38,645 nt of DNA. It comes from an uncultured Solobacterium sp. (GTDB taxonomy: Bacteria; Bacillota_I; Bacilli_A; Erysipelotrichales; Erysipelotrichaceae). A program made the translations under genes and the position numbers. Shown one piece after another: positions 1-8,693 of this stretch; positions within the stretch are counted from its first letter, which is position 1; every line of letters starts with the position of its first letter. The stretch lies in NCBI GenBank assembly GCA_938039295.1, contig CALHUY010000033.1, positions 1-38,645 on the forward strand. The letters run 5' to 3'. The notes under the pieces are model-generated. The model was not told the DNA's origin. It saw only the letters and a list, made by a program, of their open reading frames with translations, and made no database searches.

Positions 1-570
1 ACTGTATTAGAAACACATCCGCTACCGACAGAATATATGGAAAAGATTATTGCGTTTGCGCAAGCGAATGATATTGGTTTAGGGTTTAAGTTTGTAGATC
101 ATGTCGTAATATACAATGCTTATCAGAAGTTTGTGGATGGATATGTAAATGGTGATCCGATTAAGGCACAACTTCTAATTAATGATACAGAGAAGCGTAC
201 ACATCACTTAGAATATGGCAATCCTCTAGGAACATTCTTAGTGGGTGATGAAGATGTGATTATGGGTTTTGCTAAGGAGATGCCTGACTTGGTATTTGCT
301 TGGTCATCATTGAAGGGATTTGATGTATTCTTGCATTCTATCAATAAGTCATTAACAGTAGAAGCTGTACTCAAGGTGAAAGGTTATACTTGGGAGAATG
401 TCATTGCGTTTGGTGATGCAGGAAATGATACACCATTTATTCAGAAAGCAGGAATCGGTGTTGCCTTAGGCAATGCGAAGGATGATGTTCGCCAGTATGC
501 GGATATCATTGCGGATACTTGTGCAAATGATGGTGTAGCGAAGGTATTGGAAGAATTAGGAATTGTATAA
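1..570 (+). CDS. Cof-type HAD-superfamily phosphatase, 3' part
   Basis: The frame is open from base 1, so the start and the N-terminal DxD nucleophile motif lie outside the window. About 189 codons are visible. The C-terminal part carries the HAD motif IV, FGDAGNDTPF, around bases 412-441, where the Asp pair would bind Mg2+. It is followed by the usual ALGNAKDDVRQYAD stretch and a GVAKVLEELG ending, typical of the Cof/HAD-IIB group (sugar-phosphate or flavin-phosphate phosphatases of the cytosol). The substrate cannot be told from the sequence. The gene ends at a hairpin shared with the convergent pseudouridine synthase gene. The family call is firm; the specific function is unknown. Confidence 0.85.
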   Translation, partial: TVLETHPLPTEYMEKIIAFAQANDIGLGFKFVDHVVIYNAYQKFVDGYVNGDPIKAQLLINDTEKRTHHLEYGNPLGTFLVGDEDVIMGFAKEMPDLVFAWSSLKGFDVFLHSINKSLTVEAVLKVKGYTWENVIAFGDAGNDTPFIQKAGIGVALGNAKDDVRQYADIIADTCANDGVAKVLEELGIV

Positions 571-573
571 CTT

Positions 574-602
574 AAAAGTAGATGATTGGCATCTACTTTT
601 TA
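574..602. terminator. Bidirectional intrinsic terminator
   Basis: An 11-bp perfect stem (574-584 with 590-600, loop ATTGG) is flanked by A and T runs, so it can end transcription of the HAD gene rightward and of the pseudouridine synthase gene leftward. The stop codon of the leftward gene (593-595) lies inside the right arm. Confidence 0.8.
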
Positions 603-1483
603 AATGGTTCATACATTGGATTTGGATGATCAAATATCTTGTGTTTCTTATTGGTGATTGGATTTCTAAATTCAACCCAATCTGCCCATAATCCCATGTC
701 ATAAAAGTCTTTTGACCTGCGACCATAGAGTGCATCATTTACAATTGGATGATCAATACTGGCGAGATGAACGCGAATTTGGTGTGTTCGACCAGTCTCT
801 AACGTACATCCAAATAAACTATAGGATAGATAATTTCCGAGTGCTTCTACACGTGTGATAGCCTCAACTCCTGTTGAAGAAACGCGATACATACCACTAT
901 GATGACGGTCTCTTCCCAGTGGTTTATTGATTGTCATACGGAAGTTTGGATCTACGTTTCCATTTGTGATGGCTAGATAATGACGATTGATTCTCTTGTT
1001 AGAGAGTTGTGCATCAAACCATGGTTGAAAGAATGGAATCTTTGAATAGATGACAAGTCCAACCGTATCTTTATCAAGACGATGAATTGGTCGTACTGGT
1101 TGTTTGATGCCATGGTCAATCTGGTATCTAGCCGCATAAGCATTCAAGCATGTTGTATCATCAGAATCACCATGGATAATCATGCCTGCATCTTTATGCA
1201 CAATATAGATGAATGCGTCTTCGTATACAACTTTACATTCTGTTTCTGCAGGAATCCAATCGACTGCTTCTTCTGGGAAGCTAATTGTAATTGTTTTGTG
1301 GTCGATGATTTCTTTTCCGTGTTTGACTGGAATACCATCTAACAAGATTTGTTTATTTAGTAGTAGGAGATACTTGTTTTTCTTTGATTGATAGTAATCG
1401 TTTAGAAAATCATCGACTGTTTTTTTGAGGTATTTTCCTTCTGGATTAATCGTGATCGTATTGTCTTTTACGAGGTATTTCAT
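593..1483 (-). CDS. RluA-family RNA pseudouridine synthase
   Basis: This 296-residue protein matches the RluA/RluC/RluD family, which isomerises uridine to pseudouridine in rRNA or tRNA. The N-terminal roughly 70 residues look like an S4-type RNA-binding region (KQILLDGIPVKHG). The catalytic motif HRLDKDTVGL sits at residues 134-143 with catalytic Asp137. The family usually has Ser or Ala where Val141 stands. A GRTHQIRVHLA motif near the C-terminus is also typical. Its ATG overlaps the TAA of the upstream methyltransferase gene by one base (TAATG), so the two are translationally coupled. The modified position cannot be assigned from sequence alone. Confidence 0.88.
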   Translation of the reverse strand: MKYLVKDNTITINPEGKYLKKTVDDFLNDYYQSKKNKYLLLLNKQILLDGIPVKHGKEIIDHKTITISFPEEAVDWIPAETECKVVYEDAFIYIVHKDAGMIIHGDSDDTTCLNAYAARYQIDHGIKQPVRPIHRLDKDTVGLVIYSKIPFFQPWFDAQLSNKRINRHYLAITNGNVDPNFRMTINKPLGRDRHHSGMYRVSSTGVEAITRVEALGNYLSYSLFGCTLETGRTHQIRVHLASIDHPIVNDALYGRRSKDFYDMGLWADWVEFRNPITNKKHKIFDHPNPMYEPFKK

Positions 1484-2787
1484 TAACCTAACTCCAATAC
1501 AGTAATGGATTCTACAAGTGGTGTCTGTGGGAATAAGTCATATGGAATTACAGTCACTACGTGATAGCGTTGCTTAAGAACTTTGAGGTTCTTTGCAAGG
1601 GTGGATGGATTACAAGAGATATAGATAATCTTCTTTGGTAATACATGCATGATAGTATCTAGCATTTCATCATCCATACCACTGCGTGGTGGATCGACGA
1701 GTAAGCAGTCAACCGTCTTCTTCATCGCAATCTTGCGTAAACCATGTGCCGCATCGTCACAGATAAATTCTGTATTTGTGATGTTGTTTAGTTTAGCGTT
1801 GTTTGTGGCATTTTCAACAGCACTTGGAACAGATTCAATACCATAGACTACGTTTGCCTTATCTTTGGCCATTAATGCCATTGTACCAATACCACAATAG
1901 GCTTCTACTAATACCTTGCATGGATCAATCTTACTGATTGCCATCTGATACATCTTTTCAGCTTGTTCAATGTTTAACTGGAAGAAAGATTCAGCTGAAA
2001 GTTGTAGTTGAATCTGATCCATAGAGATCGTTAATGCATTTTTGCCTGCAAGTACTTTTGCGGGTGAGCCAAAAATTTGATTTGTTTTACGGTTCGTATT
2101 GAAGGACTGGCATAGTGTTTCCATACCAGGGATTTCCATGATTCGATCAATGATGACAGAAGGGATATGTTCTTTACCAGTGATGAGGGTACATTGTGCT
2201 TTGCCATCGATCACACGCAGAACGATATAACGTAGTCCTTTTTGTGATCTCTGGTTATAGGCGTCATAACCTTCTTCGTTGAGGATACGTAAGATTTCTT
2301 TGCGGATTTCTTCTAACTTTGGATCATGAATTAAGAAATGCTCGATAGGATGGAAGTGGTTTGTCTTTGGTTCATACATACCATTGACCAATATATCATG
2401 TGATTTCTGGACTGGTAGTTTGCATTGGGAACGATAACCGACCTGTTTTTCACTTGCGTGCATATCACGCACGAAGGAACGTTTTACATTTCCATATTTA
2501 AATAATGCTTGTTCAAGAATATCTTGTTTGTGTCGTAATTGTTTTTGGTAATCCAAAATAAAGAGAGGACAACCATGTGCTTGTTCTAGTGGACTAGGAG
2601 ATTCAATACGATCTGGTGATTTTGTGATAAGTCGCTTGAGGCGAGCCATTGCATATTTTGGCTTCTCCTCGATAATTTCGACATCTGCTGTTTCTTCTGG
2701 TAATACTCCATCACAGAACACAGGTTTTCGATTGATAAAACCGATTCCTTCGCCGTTGATTCCCAACTTTTTAAATTCTACTTTCAT
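1483..2787 (-). CDS. rlmD: 23S rRNA (uracil-C5)-methyltransferase, RlmCD/RumA type
   Basis: This 434-residue class I SAM-dependent methyltransferase of the TrmA/RumA family makes 5-methyluridine in 23S rRNA. An N-terminal TRAM-like region (KKLGINGEGIGFINRKPVF) precedes the catalytic domain. Visible motifs are AYCGIGTMAL (SAM site), DPPRSG near residues 365-370 and SCNP near 391-394, whose Cys is the catalytic nucleophile. The iron-sulfur cluster region, usually with a CGGCQ-like motif, retains a single Cys (HGCPLF near residue 90), so a cluster is probably absent. The start has a good GAGGT Shine-Dalgarno. RlmCD rather than TrmA is inferred from family resemblance; the exact target uridine is uncertain. 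Confidence 0.85.
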   Translation of the reverse strand: MKVEFKKLGINGEGIGFINRKPVFCDGVLPEETADVEIIEEKPKYAMARLKRLITKSPDRIESPSPLEQAHGCPLFILDYQKQLRHKQDILEQALFKYGNVKRSFVRDMHASEKQVGYRSQCKLPVQKSHDILVNGMYEPKTNHFHPIEHFLIHDPKLEEIRKEILRILNEEGYDAYNQRSQKGLRYIVLRVIDGKAQCTLITGKEHIPSVIIDRIMEIPGMETLCQSFNTNRKTNQIFGSPAKVLAGKNALTISMDQIQLQLSAESFFQLNIEQAEKMYQMAISKIDPCKVLVEAYCGIGTMALMAKDKANVVYGIESVPSAVENATNNAKLNNITNTEFICDDAAHGLRKIAMKKTVDCLLVDPPRSGMDDEMLDTIMHVLPKKIIYISCNPSTLAKNLKVLKQRYHVVTVIPYDLFPQTPLVESITVLELG

Positions 2788-2926
2788 AGTGACCTCGTTT
2801 GCTTAAAAGCTTCTTTCTACAATATCTGTGTTTAGCGTATCACGCTTTTATCGTTCTTAATAGATAAAATGGCAAATTAAAGATTAAATTTAACAACTGA
2901 AAAAGAGGAAGTTCAGAGCTGCGTTA

Positions 2927-2984
2927 TTGCAAAGGCTTTCATTACGTCTTAAAATAGAGATATCGGGAGTCAGACTATTCTGAC
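2927..2984 (+). promoter_or_regulatory. Promoter and leader hairpin of the BMP lipoprotein gene
   Basis: TTGCAA (2927-2932) and TAAAAT (2950-2955) are separated by 17 bases, a good vegetative promoter match. The predicted leader of about 45 bases holds a short hairpin, GTCAGA (2969-2974) with TCTGAC (2979-2984), just before the GAAAGGG ribosome-binding site. It matches no riboswitch class I can recall. Confidence 0.5.
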
Positions 2985-3005
2985 AAAGAAAGGGAAAGAA
3001 TTATC

Positions 3006-4124
3006 ATGAAGAAATTATTTACTTCAGTGCTATCACTTGCAATGATTGCGACGATGGCAGGATGTGGCGGTGACACTGGAAAGACTAGTGACGCTACAAA
3101 CACAGGCTCAGGTAAGGCTACTGCTGAGATCGCTGTTGTTACTGACGTTGGTCAGTTAATGGACAAGGGCTTCAACCAAGGTACTTATGAAGGTGCTGTA
3201 AACTATGCAGAAGCTAACAAGTTAACACACAACTACTATCAGCCAGCAAATGGTTCTGATGCAACAGACAACGACCGTATTGATGCGATGAAACAGGCTA
3301 TCGAAAATGGTTCGAAGATTATTGTAGCTCCAGGTTTCTTACAGGCTAAGGCAATGGAAACAGTTGCTAAGGAAAACCCTGATGTGAAGTTTGCATTCGT
3401 TGATGGTTGGGCTTTAGGTCTAGATAACGTTACAGCTATCGTTTATAAGGAACAGGAAGCTGGTTACTTTGCTGGATACGCTGCAGTAATGGAAGGATAT
3501 ACAAAACTAGGTTATACAGGTGGAGGCGGAGGTGCCAACCCTGCATGTAACCGTTTCGGTTATGGTTTCGTTCAAGGCGCAAGTGCTGCTGCGAAGGAAA
3601 AGGGAATCACAGTAGAAATCAAGTACTCCTATAAGTATGGTTCTACATTCTCAGCTTCAACAGAATTACAGACACAGATTGCTGGTTGGTATGCATCTGG
3701 AACAGAAGTTGTATTCGCATGTGGTGGATCAATGTTCCAGTCTGTATTATCTGCAGCTTCTGAATATGAAAATGCTAAGATTATCGGTGTAGACGTTGAC
3801 CAGTCTGCTGAAAGTTCAAAGGTTATCACAAGTGCTATGAAGGGCTTAAGTGCTTCTGTTGAACGTATTTTAGGTCAATTCTACGAAGGTAAGTGGGACA
3901 GTGAACTCGCTAACAAGGCTCAGAACCTCGGCGCAGCTGAAGGTGCTACAGGCTTACCTGAAGATACATGGTCAATGAAGAACTTCACAGTTGAACAATA
4001 CAGAGAATTGTTCAAGAAGGTTGCTAACGGTGAAATCGTACCAGATTCTAAGACACCGGAAGATGCAAACAACGCTGACTGGTTGAAGGGCATTCCAAAC
4101 GTAACAATTGATTTTGAAGCGTAA
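3006..4124 (+). CDS. BMP-family ABC transporter substrate-binding lipoprotein (nucleoside type)
   Basis: This 372-residue protein starts with a lipoprotein signal peptide: basic MKK, a hydrophobic stretch, and a lipobox ending TMAGC with Cys20 as the lipidation site. A low-complexity Ser/Thr/Gly linker follows. The rest matches the BmpA/Med (PnrA-like) family, with landmarks such as VTDVGQLMDKGFNQ, PGFLQAKAMET and a GGGGGANPA segment. Family members bind purine and pyrimidine nucleosides at the outer membrane surface and deliver them to an ABC importer. The ATPase and both permeases follow downstream, which supports that role. The specific ligand is inferred. A strong GAAAGGG site precedes the ATG. 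A large hairpin follows the stop, which may raise its level relative to the transporter subunits. Confidence 0.92.
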   Translation: MKKLFTSVLSLAMIATMAGCGGDTGKTSDATNTGSGKATAEIAVVTDVGQLMDKGFNQGTYEGAVNYAEANKLTHNYYQPANGSDATDNDRIDAMKQAIENGSKIIVAPGFLQAKAMETVAKENPDVKFAFVDGWALGLDNVTAIVYKEQEAGYFAGYAAVMEGYTKLGYTGGGGGANPACNRFGYGFVQGASAAAKEKGITVEIKYSYKYGSTFSASTELQTQIAGWYASGTEVVFACGGSMFQSVLSAASEYENAKIIGVDVDQSAESSKVITSAMKGLSASVERILGQFYEGKWDSELANKAQNLGAAEGATGLPEDTWSMKNFTVEQYRELFKKVANGEIVPDSKTPEDANNADWLKGIPNVTIDFEA

Positions 4125-4142
4125 TGAAGTCATAAGTTCTTT

Positions 4143-4181
4143 ACAGGGATGATAGTAACGCTATCATCCCTGTATTTGTAT
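4143..4181 (+). terminator. Strong hairpin after the BMP gene (partial terminator or mRNA stabiliser)
   Basis: A 13-bp perfect stem (4143-4155 with 4161-4173, loop TAACG) follows the lipoprotein stop by 18 bases. The tract after it, ATTTGTATATTC, is only moderately T-rich, so it could terminate partly or protect the 3' end of the bmp message. Confidence 0.65.
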
Positions 4182-4189
4182 ATTCTTGT

Positions 4190-4258
4190 TGTACGCAAGG
4201 ACGGTTTTATATCCTGTATCAAAGATACGTGATATAAAACTGCTCATATAACCTTGCA
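4190..4258 (+). repeat. Long imperfect inverted repeat between bmp and the ABC ATPase gene
   Basis: Nested complementary arms are visible: GCAAGG (4195-4200) with CCTTGC (4252-4257), GTTTTATATC (4204-4213) with GATATAAAAC (4231-4240), and TATC with GATA inside. The structure is symmetric and has no T-tract, so it is not a standard terminator. It ends just before a candidate TATAAT at 4270-4275. Confidence 0.6.
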
Positions 4259-4269
4259 AAAATATCATG

Positions 4270-4275
4270 TATAAT
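4270..4275 (+). promoter_or_regulatory. Candidate internal -10 box for the ABC ATPase and permeases
   Basis: A perfect TATAAT lies 55 bases before the ATPase start. No good -35 stands 17 bases upstream (TATAAC at 4247-4252), and the right arm of the preceding inverted repeat covers that area. A GGAGG ribosome-binding site follows at 4320-4324. Confidence 0.4.
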
Positions 4276-4330
4276 TAGCTTACAACAAGAAAAATTTGAT
4301 TATTACATCATCGGTAATGGAGGATAGACT

Positions 4331-5911
4331 ATGGATGGAAATGTAGTTCATGAATCTCCCTATATTATTGAAATGCGCAATATTACCAAGATTTTCCCTG
4401 GAATCATTGCAAACGACAATATTACTTTACAGTTAAAGAAGGGTGAAATTCATGCACTTTTAGGTGAAAATGGTGCTGGTAAGAGTACTCTGATGAGTGT
4501 TCTTTTCGGTCTATATCAGCCAGAAGAGGGACAGATTTATAAAGATGGAAAGCCAGTTCAAATCAACAATCCAAATGATGCGAATGATTTGGGTATTGGA
4601 ATGGTACACCAGCACTTTAAGTTAGTGCAGGTATTTACTGTTTTAGAGAATATTATTCTCGGTGTTGAAACGACAAAACTTGGCTTTATTAGTAAGAAGG
4701 AAGCACGTAAGAAGGTTGTTGCGTTATCCAAATCTTATGGATTAAACGTAGATCCTGATGCGTTGGTTGAAAATATTACGGTAGGTATGCAACAGCGTAC
4801 AGAAATCTTAAAGATGTTATACCGTGATAATGATATTTTAATTTTTGATGAACCTACGGCTGTACTAACACCACAAGAAATCGAAGAACTCATGCAAATC
4901 ATGAAAAGTCTTGCAAATGAAGGTAAGTCTATCTTATTTATCACACATAAGTTAAATGAAATTATGCAGGTAGCAGATCGATGCTCTGTACTTCGTAAGG
5001 GTGCGTATATCGGTACGGTTGATGTCAAGAATACGACGAAGGAAGAACTGTCTAACATGATGGTTGGTCGTGACGTTAAGTTTGTCGTAGATAAAAAGGA
5101 AAGTAGTCCTACTGAAGAAGTATTAGAACTAGAGAACTTATGTGTCTTTGATAAGATTCATAAGAAGGACAGTATTCATGATGTATCTTTCAAGGTTCGT
5201 AAGGGTGAAATTGTTTGTATTGCAGGTATTGATGGCAATGGTCAAACAGAGCTAGTACATGCAATTACTGGGCTTGAAAAGATTAAGAGTGGTAAGGTAA
5301 AACTCAATATTGATGGTGAGATGAAGGATGTTTCTCATACTTCGATTCGCTATAAGAATACACACGGTATTTCTCATATTCCAGAAGACCGTCATAAACA
5401 TGGTTTAATTCTCGATTATACTTTGGAACAAAACTTAGTTTTACAAAGATATCTTGAACCTGAATTCCAAAACCATGGCATGATTCGTTTTAAGGAAGTT
5501 AGAAAGTATGCAGATCGTCTCATTCAAGAGTACGACGTACGTAGTGGTCAAGGACCAATTACAATTTCTCGTAGTATGTCAGGTGGTAACCAACAGAAGG
5601 CAATTATTGCCCGTGAATTAGACCGTAAACATAATCTATTGATTGCGGTACAGCCTACACGTGGTCTAGACGTTGGTGCGATTGAGTACATTCATAAGCA
5701 GATTATTCAAAGCCGTGATAGTGGAGCAGGTGTATTACTTGTTTCTTTAGAATTGGATGAGGTTATGAACCTATCTGACCGTATTCTTGTCATGTATGAA
5801 GGTGAAATTGTTGGAGAACTTGATCCAAAGAAGACAACAGTTCAAGAGTTAGGTCTATACATGGCTGGTGCAAAACGCAATGGTAAGGAGGAACAAAGCG
5901 ATGAAAAATAA
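4331..5911 (+). CDS. ABC transporter ATP-binding protein, double-domain nucleoside/sugar type
   Basis: This 526-residue cytosolic ATPase contains two ABC domains in tandem, as in the NupA and RbsA groups. The first has Walker A GENGAGKST at residues 45-53 and Walker B ILIFDEPTAVL, with a relaxed signature (VGMQQR). The second has a degenerate Walker A (GIDGNGQTEL) but a good signature, SGGNQQK, and the TRGLDVG segment typical of these importers. It should energise import by the two permeases encoded immediately downstream, using the BMP lipoprotein as receptor. GGAGG before the ATG sets the start. The 3' end overlaps the first permease by 11 bases. Confidence 0.93.
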   Translation: MDGNVVHESPYIIEMRNITKIFPGIIANDNITLQLKKGEIHALLGENGAGKSTLMSVLFGLYQPEEGQIYKDGKPVQINNPNDANDLGIGMVHQHFKLVQVFTVLENIILGVETTKLGFISKKEARKKVVALSKSYGLNVDPDALVENITVGMQQRTEILKMLYRDNDILIFDEPTAVLTPQEIEELMQIMKSLANEGKSILFITHKLNEIMQVADRCSVLRKGAYIGTVDVKNTTKEELSNMMVGRDVKFVVDKKESSPTEEVLELENLCVFDKIHKKDSIHDVSFKVRKGEIVCIAGIDGNGQTELVHAITGLEKIKSGKVKLNIDGEMKDVSHTSIRYKNTHGISHIPEDRHKHGLILDYTLEQNLVLQRYLEPEFQNHGMIRFKEVRKYADRLIQEYDVRSGQGPITISRSMSGGNQQKAIIARELDRKHNLLIAVQPTRGLDVGAIEYIHKQIIQSRDSGAGVLLVSLELDEVMNLSDRILVMYEGEIVGELDPKKTTVQELGLYMAGAKRNGKEEQSDEK

Positions 5912-7088
5912 GAATAAAAAATCCTCTGCAGGATTAAAGTCGCTTAGTGCTTCTCTACTATGTATCCTCGGTGGTATCTTTGTTGGATTTGTAGTACTTG
6001 TATTACTATCTGTATTTAATCCTCGTATTGGATTTGCGGAAGCAGTACGTGGTATTCTCATTGTTCTTGGTGGACCATTCTCTGGTGGTGGTAACTCACT
6101 ATTCCAGTTTGGTAATATGTTGTTTAATGCAACTCCATTAATTCTAACGGGTTTATCTGCATGTATTGCATTTAAGACAGGTTTATTTAATATTGGTGCT
6201 CCAGGACAGTACTTAATGGGTGCAATGGTAACGTTGATTGTTTCATTATCAATCCCATCTGCAACTGTTCCATCTCCAGTGATTTGGTTGCTAGCATTAA
6301 TTTGCGGTACATTAGCTGGTGCACTTTGGGGTGCAATTCCTGGTTTCTTCAAAGCATATCTCAATGTCAATGAAGTTATTGTTTGTATTATGACAAACTG
6401 GATTGCAGCGAATGTAGTTAGCTGGGTATTTAATGGTTCTAAGTTTATTAACGTTGCAGAATCTAAAGTGAACTTCATCATGAAAACAGAAGTAAACAAT
6501 ATCGCAACGGCAACATTTGGTTTGGATAAAATCTTCTCTGGGGGCTCTGTTGTCTCCTATGCGGATGCAAGTATCTTCTTAGCAATCTGTGTAGCTATCG
6601 CACTCTATATTGTGATGAATAAGACTACATTCGGATATGAACTAAAGGCTTGTGGCTTTAACCGTGATGGTGCAAAGTATGCAGGCATGAATGAAAAGCG
6701 AAATCTACTTCTTGCGATGGCTATCGCTGGTGGACTTGCGGCAATGGGTGCTTCTATCTGGTGCCTCAATGGTCATCAAGACTTCAAGTGGGAGACATAT
6801 CAGACACTCCCAGTGGATGGATTCAATGGTATCCCAGCAGCCTTGCTTGCAGGAAACAATCCTATCGGTATTATCTTTACTGCAATTTTCTTAAAGTATA
6901 TCAACGTAGGTGGATCAAACCTTGCGGCAAATACAGCATTTAACGAATATGTATCTCAGTTAATGGTAGCAATGATTGTATACTTCTCAGGTTTTGCAAG
7001 ATATATCAGTATGTTATTAAGTACAAAGAAAAAATCCTTACAAGAAATTGAGACAGAGATCAAAAATAGCAAGGAGGAAAAGAAATGA
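5901..7088 (+). CDS. ABC transporter permease, nucleoside type, subunit 1
   Basis: This 395-residue integral membrane protein of the BPD_transp_2 family (NupB/YufP-like) has about eight to ten hydrophobic segments. Characteristic stretches are FKTGLFNIGAPGQYLMGA and NEVIVCIMTNWIAANV. The ATG at 5901 is chosen because AAGGAGG lies at 5885-5891. An in-frame ATG at 5868 lacks such a site and lies deep inside the ATPase gene. It overlaps the ATPase stop by 11 bases and the next permease by four (ATGA), so all three are coupled. The C-terminal tail is charged and cytosolic. It pairs with the second permease to form the channel. Confidence 0.92.
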   Translation: MKNKNKKSSAGLKSLSASLLCILGGIFVGFVVLVLLSVFNPRIGFAEAVRGILIVLGGPFSGGGNSLFQFGNMLFNATPLILTGLSACIAFKTGLFNIGAPGQYLMGAMVTLIVSLSIPSATVPSPVIWLLALICGTLAGALWGAIPGFFKAYLNVNEVIVCIMTNWIAANVVSWVFNGSKFINVAESKVNFIMKTEVNNIATATFGLDKIFSGGSVVSYADASIFLAICVAIALYIVMNKTTFGYELKACGFNRDGAKYAGMNEKRNLLLAMAIAGGLAAMGASIWCLNGHQDFKWETYQTLPVDGFNGIPAALLAGNNPIGIIFTAIFLKYINVGGSNLAANTAFNEYVSQLMVAMIVYFSGFARYISMLLSTKKKSLQEIETEIKNSKEEKK

Positions 7089-8068
7089 TTTTTATTCTTC
7101 AGAAAACATTGATTTTTACCATTCCGCTATTGATCGTTGCCTTAGCAGGTATGTTTGCGGAACGTAGTGGTATTATCAACATTGCATTAGACGGTATTAT
7201 GATTTTCGGTGCTTTCATTGGTGCGGTTGTGACACTATTATTACGACAGAACGTACCGTTCTTCGTTGACCATAATCAGATTACGTTTGTGGTAGCGATG
7301 CTTGCGGCTGCTGTTGCAGGTGCATTATTCTCACTTCTACTTTCTGTATCTGCGATTAAGTTTAAGGCAGACCAAACAATTGCGGGTACAGCATTAAATC
7401 TTCTTGCGCCAGCTGTTGCACTCTTCTTTATCAAGGTATTTACAAGTAAAGACCAGTTAGAGATGGGTACAGCTGTCGACTCCCTTGGACAACGTCATGA
7501 CTTTGGCTATGTTATCCAAAATAAAGAAGCGACTGGTATCTTTGCGGTACTATTTGATAAGGCTTATATTTCAACCTTTATTGCAATCGCATTATTTATT
7601 ATCTTATCTATCTTCTTATACAAGACAAAGACAGGTTTACGTTTGCGTGCATGTGGTGAACATCCACAAGCAGCTGACTCTGTAGGTATCAATGTCTATA
7701 AAATGCGCTATCTTGGTACAACAATCTCTGGTGCGTTAGGTGGATTTGGTGGTTACTTATATATTGCGACAGTTGCCAATGGTACAGCTTCTGGTGCAGT
7801 AGCAGGCATGGGATTTTTAGCTATGGCAATCATGATCTTCGGTAACTGGTCACCACTTGGCGTAGCGTTTGGTTCGCTGATGTTTGGATTCTTAAAGTGT
7901 TTAAGTGTAGTGTATAACCAAATTCCACTTACAAAGAGTTTACCATTACCAATGTATTTCTATAACATTATTCCTTATCTCGTCGTATTGATTGTGTTAG
8001 GCTTCTCTAGTGGAAAATCTAGAGCACCTAAGGCAGAAGGTATTCCTTACGATAAGGGAACACGTTAA
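7085..8068 (+). CDS. ABC transporter permease, nucleoside type, subunit 2
   Basis: This 327-residue permease, the second half of the BPD_transp_2 heterodimer (NupC/YufQ-like), has about eight to nine membrane segments. The family landmark AERSGIINIALDGIMIFGA lies near the N-terminus, and KFKADQTIAGTALNLLAPA follows in the middle. Its ATG overlaps the stop of the first permease (ATGA) and is preceded by AAGGAGG. It closes the nucleoside-import operon, and a terminator follows 13 bases after the stop. Ligand choice is inferred from the BMP receptor. Confidence 0.92.
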   Translation: MIFILQKTLIFTIPLLIVALAGMFAERSGIINIALDGIMIFGAFIGAVVTLLLRQNVPFFVDHNQITFVVAMLAAAVAGALFSLLLSVSAIKFKADQTIAGTALNLLAPAVALFFIKVFTSKDQLEMGTAVDSLGQRHDFGYVIQNKEATGIFAVLFDKAYISTFIAIALFIILSIFLYKTKTGLRLRACGEHPQAADSVGINVYKMRYLGTTISGALGGFGGYLYIATVANGTASGAVAGMGFLAMAIMIFGNWSPLGVAFGSLMFGFLKCLSVVYNQIPLTKSLPLPMYFYNIIPYLVVLIVLGFSSGKSRAPKAEGIPYDKGTR

Positions 8069-8081
8069 TCATAAAGATAGA

Positions 8082-8111
8082 GAAGTTGCGCTAGGCAACT
8101 TCTTTTCTTTT
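8082..8111 (+). terminator. Intrinsic terminator of the nucleoside ABC operon
   Basis: An 8-bp perfect stem (GAAGTTGC 8082-8089 with GCAACTTC 8095-8102) is followed directly by TTTTCTTTT. Confidence 0.85.
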
Positions 8112-8148
8112 GCAGGCTTTTGGCACATTAGAAAAAAGATGGATGTTG

Positions 8149-8157
8149 TGGTAAAAT
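8149..8157 (+). promoter_or_regulatory. Extended -10 promoter of the CarD-amylase pair
   Basis: TGGTAAAAT gives a TGn extension to a TAAAAT -10 box, about 25-30 bases before the CarD-like gene. No clear -35 box is visible. Confidence 0.4.
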
Positions 8158-8183
8158 AGAGATGGTGAAAGTAGGTGATTTCT

Positions 8184-8684
8184 TTGTATAAAGTAAAAGA
8201 TATCGTTGTTTATCGAAGAGATGTATGTCGCATTACAGGAAAGAAACGCAGTGACTTTACGGGGGAACAATGTTATATTCTTGAACCGTATTTTCCTACT
8301 TCTGGATCTGTTTCTATTCAGGTTCCAGTATCTAATAAAGCAGGTCACTTACGTGATTTGATTACAAAAGAGGAGATTGATCAGTTGATTATTGATACAC
8401 CTGATTTAGAGACTCTTGAAAGTAAACCTGCAAATATGAAGAGTCAGTATGCTTCACTGTTAAAAGGAAATGATATTAGTGAATTAGTACGTATCATCAA
8501 GACTTCGTATGGACGTAATCAAGAGCGTCTTGAACAACATAAGAAGTTAGCTTCTATCGATGATGAATATTTACAGATTGCTGAGAAATACCTATATGAA
8601 GAACTTTCTGTTGTGTTAGATTTATCAATTGAAGACACAAAGGAATATTTTGAAAAAGAGGTAGCGAAGCTAACTCTTGAATAA
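8184..8684 (+). CDS. CarD/CdnL-family transcription regulator
   Basis: This 166-residue protein resembles the CarD/CdnL (TRCF RNA-polymerase-interacting domain) family. The N-terminal YKVKDIVVYRRDVCRI forms the SH3-like domain that would bind the RNA polymerase beta subunit. A helical C-terminal half with RNQERLEQHKKLASIDD and LYEELSVVLDL is the expected DNA-contacting part. I chose TTG at 8184 because AGGTGA lies five bases before it and homologs begin with the YKVKD-like segment. A GTG at 8175 is a possible alternative adding three residues. The amylase gene begins nine bases after the stop, so the two probably share a transcript. CarD proteins stabilise open complexes; the target promoters here are unknown. 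Confidence 0.82.
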   Translation: MYKVKDIVVYRRDVCRITGKKRSDFTGEQCYILEPYFPTSGSVSIQVPVSNKAGHLRDLITKEEIDQLIIDTPDLETLESKPANMKSQYASLLKGNDISELVRIIKTSYGRNQERLEQHKKLASIDDEYLQIAEKYLYEELSVVLDLSIEDTKEYFEKEVAKLTLE

Positions 8685-8693
8685 GAGGTGACT

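Noticed and set aside
2834..2846. Small palindrome AGCGT-ATC-ACGCT upstream of the rlmD-type gene
   Set aside because: Only five-base arms with no further symmetry and no clear promoter overlap; too likely by chance.
2888..3005. Riboswitch in the leader of the BMP lipoprotein gene
   Set aside because: The bases do not fit the purine, lysine, preQ1, THF, glycine or c-di-GMP consensus as I know them, and a good promoter at 2927-2955 lies inside the stretch, leaving only a 45-base leader.
5855..6499. A 214-codon open frame on the minus strand opposite the first permease gene
   Set aside because: It is a shadow of a strongly conserved permease gene, has low-complexity composition (Ile/Pro/Asn-rich) and no ribosome-binding site.
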